Assembly (NCBI RefSeq): GCF_017833415.1
Contig: NZ_JAFICC010000001.1
Location: 471,850 to 535,849, forward strand
Origin: Flavobacterium sp. 1355
Lineage (GTDB): Bacteria > Bacteroidota > Bacteroidia > Flavobacteriales > Flavobacteriaceae
Direction: 5' to 3'
DNA: 64,000 nt
Position 1 is the stretch's first letter. Each line of letters starts with the position of its first letter. The notes under the pieces were generated by a model. That model saw nothing but the letters and a program-made list of their open reading frames with translations, was not told the DNA's origin and searched no databases. The translations under genes were made by a program, and so were the position numbers. Below are positions 62,203-64,000 of the stretch, one piece after another.

Positions 62203-63198
62203 TTATATCTGGTCGGGGGTTATTGTCGCTAAAATTTCCATTATTTTTTTTTCTTTTTCCGAGATGGTTTTTAAAATCTTTGATGCCTGCTCAATATACT
62301 TGAAGTTGCCGGTTTGGCTCACTTTTTCAAATAAATACGAAACTGAAGTCCAAAGTTCTGCAATTTCCATAAACGCCTCATGTCCTGATTTGAGTTGGTC
62401 CAATTCAAACATGTCGTAACTTTCTTTTAAAAAATCACGGTACAGGTTTCTAAATAATGCTCCGCCTGTACCTGCCTTTTCCATAAGCATTGCAGCTGTT
62501 TTAAAGTCGTTTTCAATATCTTTACTTCTCTTAAACCATTTAATTATTTCTGTACTTGTTTTTAAAATTCCTTTATAGCCAATATTTGTTATAGGTGGAT
62601 TTATATATTCAGCAGCGTTATTTTTAACTGCAGTTAAAACTGCCGTTTTTAAATCAAATTTATTGTCTGTTTTATCCAAAATATAATACAGGTTTTTAGA
62701 TGACATTGGACCTTTTGCTGCTCTGGCTAACGACAAACTTTTCAAGCTTGTTTTCACTTTGCCCCCCTGCTGTTTTGTGTCCACCAAATAGGCATTTTCA
62801 TTATCATAACCATAAATTGCAGTATAATGTCCTGCAAAATGAAATGCCTGTGAAAAATATTGCAAATGAAAACAGTCCAATTTTAATCCGACTGCCTGTC
62901 CTTTGTCTAGTAATTCTTTTACGTTCTCCCAGGCCTTTTGGGCTGATGCTGTTTCTTTGACCGACAATACAAGATTTAGATTTCTTGCAATATTTTCAGT
63001 TAGAACGTCCGGTTTTACCCTTCCGCCAATAAAAGGAAAATCCATGGATTTCATGTTCCAGAATATGAATCCAAGTCCTTGTCCCAGTCCAAAAAGCATA
63101 GGCTCGGAAAGTTCTATGTTAAGTTGCCCCAACAAAGTTCCTGTTGCTGTTGTTTCGCAATGTTGTCCTTCAAATGCTTTTATGTTATCTATTTTCAT
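62203..63198 (-). CDS. BtrH N-terminal domain protein (DUF4872-type)
   Basis: 331 residues without signal peptide. The N-terminal half matches the BtrH family: GQHCETTATGTLLGQ with a candidate nucleophilic Cys 14, LFGLGQGLGFIFW, and FHFAGHYTAIYGYDNENAYL with a His, then DTKQQGG. The C-terminal half is helical (DUF4872-like). BtrH in butirosin biosynthesis transfers an acyl group from a carrier protein to an aminoglycoside; relatives are papain-like acyltransferases or peptidases of specialised metabolism. No carrier protein or biosynthetic genes are visible nearby, so the substrate is unknown. Confidence 0.78.
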   Translation of the reverse strand: MKIDNIKAFEGQHCETTATGTLLGQLNIELSEPMLFGLGQGLGFIFWNMKSMDFPFIGGRVKPDVLTENIARNLNLVLSVKETASAQKAWENVKELLDKGQAVGLKLDCFHLQYFSQAFHFAGHYTAIYGYDNENAYLVDTKQQGGKVKTSLKSLSLARAAKGPMSSKNLYYILDKTDNKFDLKTAVLTAVKNNAAEYINPPITNIGYKGILKTSTEIIKWFKRSKDIENDFKTAAMLMEKAGTGGALFRNLYRDFLKESYDMFELDQLKSGHEAFMEIAELWTSVSYLFEKVSQTGNFKYIEQASKILKTISEKEKKIMEILATITPDQI

Positions 63199-63648
63199 TA
63201 TCGCTTCTGTACGGTATTTTAACTGCCAACTTGCATACTTTTGACAGTATATCTGCCTTTAATAGGTATAGCTTTGCATTGTATGTGTAATGGTTTTACA
63301 ATACTACGCAAAAATACTAATACATATAGGATTTTGTAATAGTCATGAGAGTTTGTGCAAAAAAAACAGGGTATAAAGAAATCACCTTACTGACAAGGGA
63401 GGTTTTCGGGTTGTAACGCCTCACGGCATTGCCTTTAAGGCCCATATCGGGACGATAAAGATTTAAAAGATTATCGGGGCTGAAAATACTTAGGATCAAT
63501 GTCCGCCTATTTAAAAATAACAAGACGCAGCGATTGAGAATTAGTAATGAAGGTATCAGTATATTCTATGGAATCCCGGGTAAGATATCAATGAATAATT
63601 TTTATATTTGGTGTCAAAGAGCAAGCGTAGTATTTAAATTAAATTGCA
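63199..63648. other. Gene-free region
   Basis: 450 bases. A 68-codon minus-strand frame (63317-63523) has no support. Nothing else is recognised. Confidence 0.35.
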
Positions 63649-63897
63649 ATGGAAAAGGGGATGAAGCTGAAGGTTCGAAAACAGCTTGACGGCAAACAGC
63701 AGTCCAATATTATTAAATTAAAAGGGAGCCTGATCTCCAGGGGCTATACTCAGATCATACACATTTTGGATAAGGATGAGGAGTTTCATATCAATTCTTT
63801 TGATATTGAAATGGGAGCAGCCGGTGAAGTACAGGAATTTATTACTGCTTTTATTGCCCGGGAGCAGCTTGAGGATAGTGTATCTATTTTTAAGTAA
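63649..63897 (+). CDS. Small protein of unknown function
   Basis: 82 residues, no signal peptide. An internal Met at residue 5 (63661) is an alternative start. The sequence KVRKQLDGKQQSNIIKLKGSL is basic, then HILDKDEEFHINSFDIEMG and EVQEFITAFIAREQLEDSVS are acidic. The pattern suggests a small soluble alpha/beta protein. No family is recognised, and it lies alone before a transposase start. Confidence 0.4.
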   Translation: MEKGMKLKVRKQLDGKQQSNIIKLKGSLISRGYTQIIHILDKDEEFHINSFDIEMGAAGEVQEFITAFIAREQLEDSVSIFK

Positions 63898-63945
63898 GGC
63901 AGAGAATGTCTAGTCCTGAAATAGCGATACACAAAAAGTATCATT

Positions 63946-64000
63946 ATGGAAAAAGATCAAGAATTACGCTATATAAAGCGTACACAAAAAGACTACACTA
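63946..64000 (+). CDS. N-terminus of a probable IS3-type transposase OrfA (partial)
   Basis: The ATG at 63946 opens a frame that runs off the window: MEKDQELRYIKRTQKDYT. RYIKRTQKDY is how a group of Flavobacteriia transposase OrfA-type proteins begins, so another insertion sequence probably starts here. Only 18 residues are visible, so the call is tentative. Confidence 0.4.
   Translation, partial: MEKDQELRYIKRTQKDYT

Noticed and set aside
63317..63523. Minus-strand frame of 68 codons
   Set aside because: No family, no neighbours on the strand and ordinary length for chance in this DNA.

Overview
The window is AT-rich DNA from a member of the Bacteroidota, most probably Flavobacterium or a close relative. 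The support is: TAnnTTTG-type -7 promoter boxes, a type IX secretion sorting domain on an NHL-repeat protein, GtrA, DUF4833, DUF5977/DUF6443 Rhs proteins, Flavobacterium-like palindromic repeats and Bacteroidota-type IS3 and relaxase sequences. No rRNA, tRNA or CRISPR array was seen.

Layout. 1-6.8 kb: the tail of a membrane protein (probably a glycosyltransferase), GtrA, DUF4833, several small genes of unknown function (a PD-(D/E)XK-like protein, a HEPN-like protein, an XRE regulator), a RAYT transposase between its palindromic repeats, and a bestrophin-like channel. 6.8-16.2 kb: an arylsulfatase, two serine hydrolases of the beta-lactamase fold, a membrane AraC regulator and a family 2 glycoside hydrolase. 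16.5-26.8 kb: a response regulator, a cold-shock protein, an HxlR/SDR divergent pair, a TetR-controlled RND efflux operon (regulator, TolC-like protein, adaptor, pump) and a second HxlR next to an NTF2-like protein. 27.5-36.3 kb: a T9SS-exported 12-repeat NHL protein, then a tight five-gene operon (hybrid kinase, response regulator, YaiO-like barrel, HEAT-like membrane protein, processive GT2 synthase) that looks like a signal-controlled exopolysaccharide system.

37.8-55 kb is the most distinctive part: a two-gene cassette present twice. Each copy has a secreted Rhs-like protein ending in four Cys-containing DUF5977 repeats, then an Rhs/DUF6443 protein with a variable C-terminal tip, then a small gene placed like an immunity gene. 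The first tip is an unrecognised domain followed by an acidic cytosolic protein. The second tip carries HExxH (M91-like metallopeptidase) and is translationally coupled to a lipoprotein. A 272-bp stretch is identical in the two Rhs genes while the flanks differ, which points to recent gene conversion.

55-64 kb is a graveyard and accessory zone: a frameshifted relaxase tail, an inverted Rhs fragment, a dead metallopeptidase-like toxin tip (HKYGH instead of HEYGH) that still has an intact lipoprotein gene after it, another possible toxin tail plus orphan partner, two tandem IS3-family transposases (the first catalytically dead), a BtrH-like protein and the start of another transposase. Together 37.8-64 kb reads as a polymorphic toxin locus that has gained, copied and lost toxin/immunity tips. 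Scattered through 26-37 kb are three copies of a ~120-bp MITE-like element with inverted ends, each directly after a terminator hairpin.
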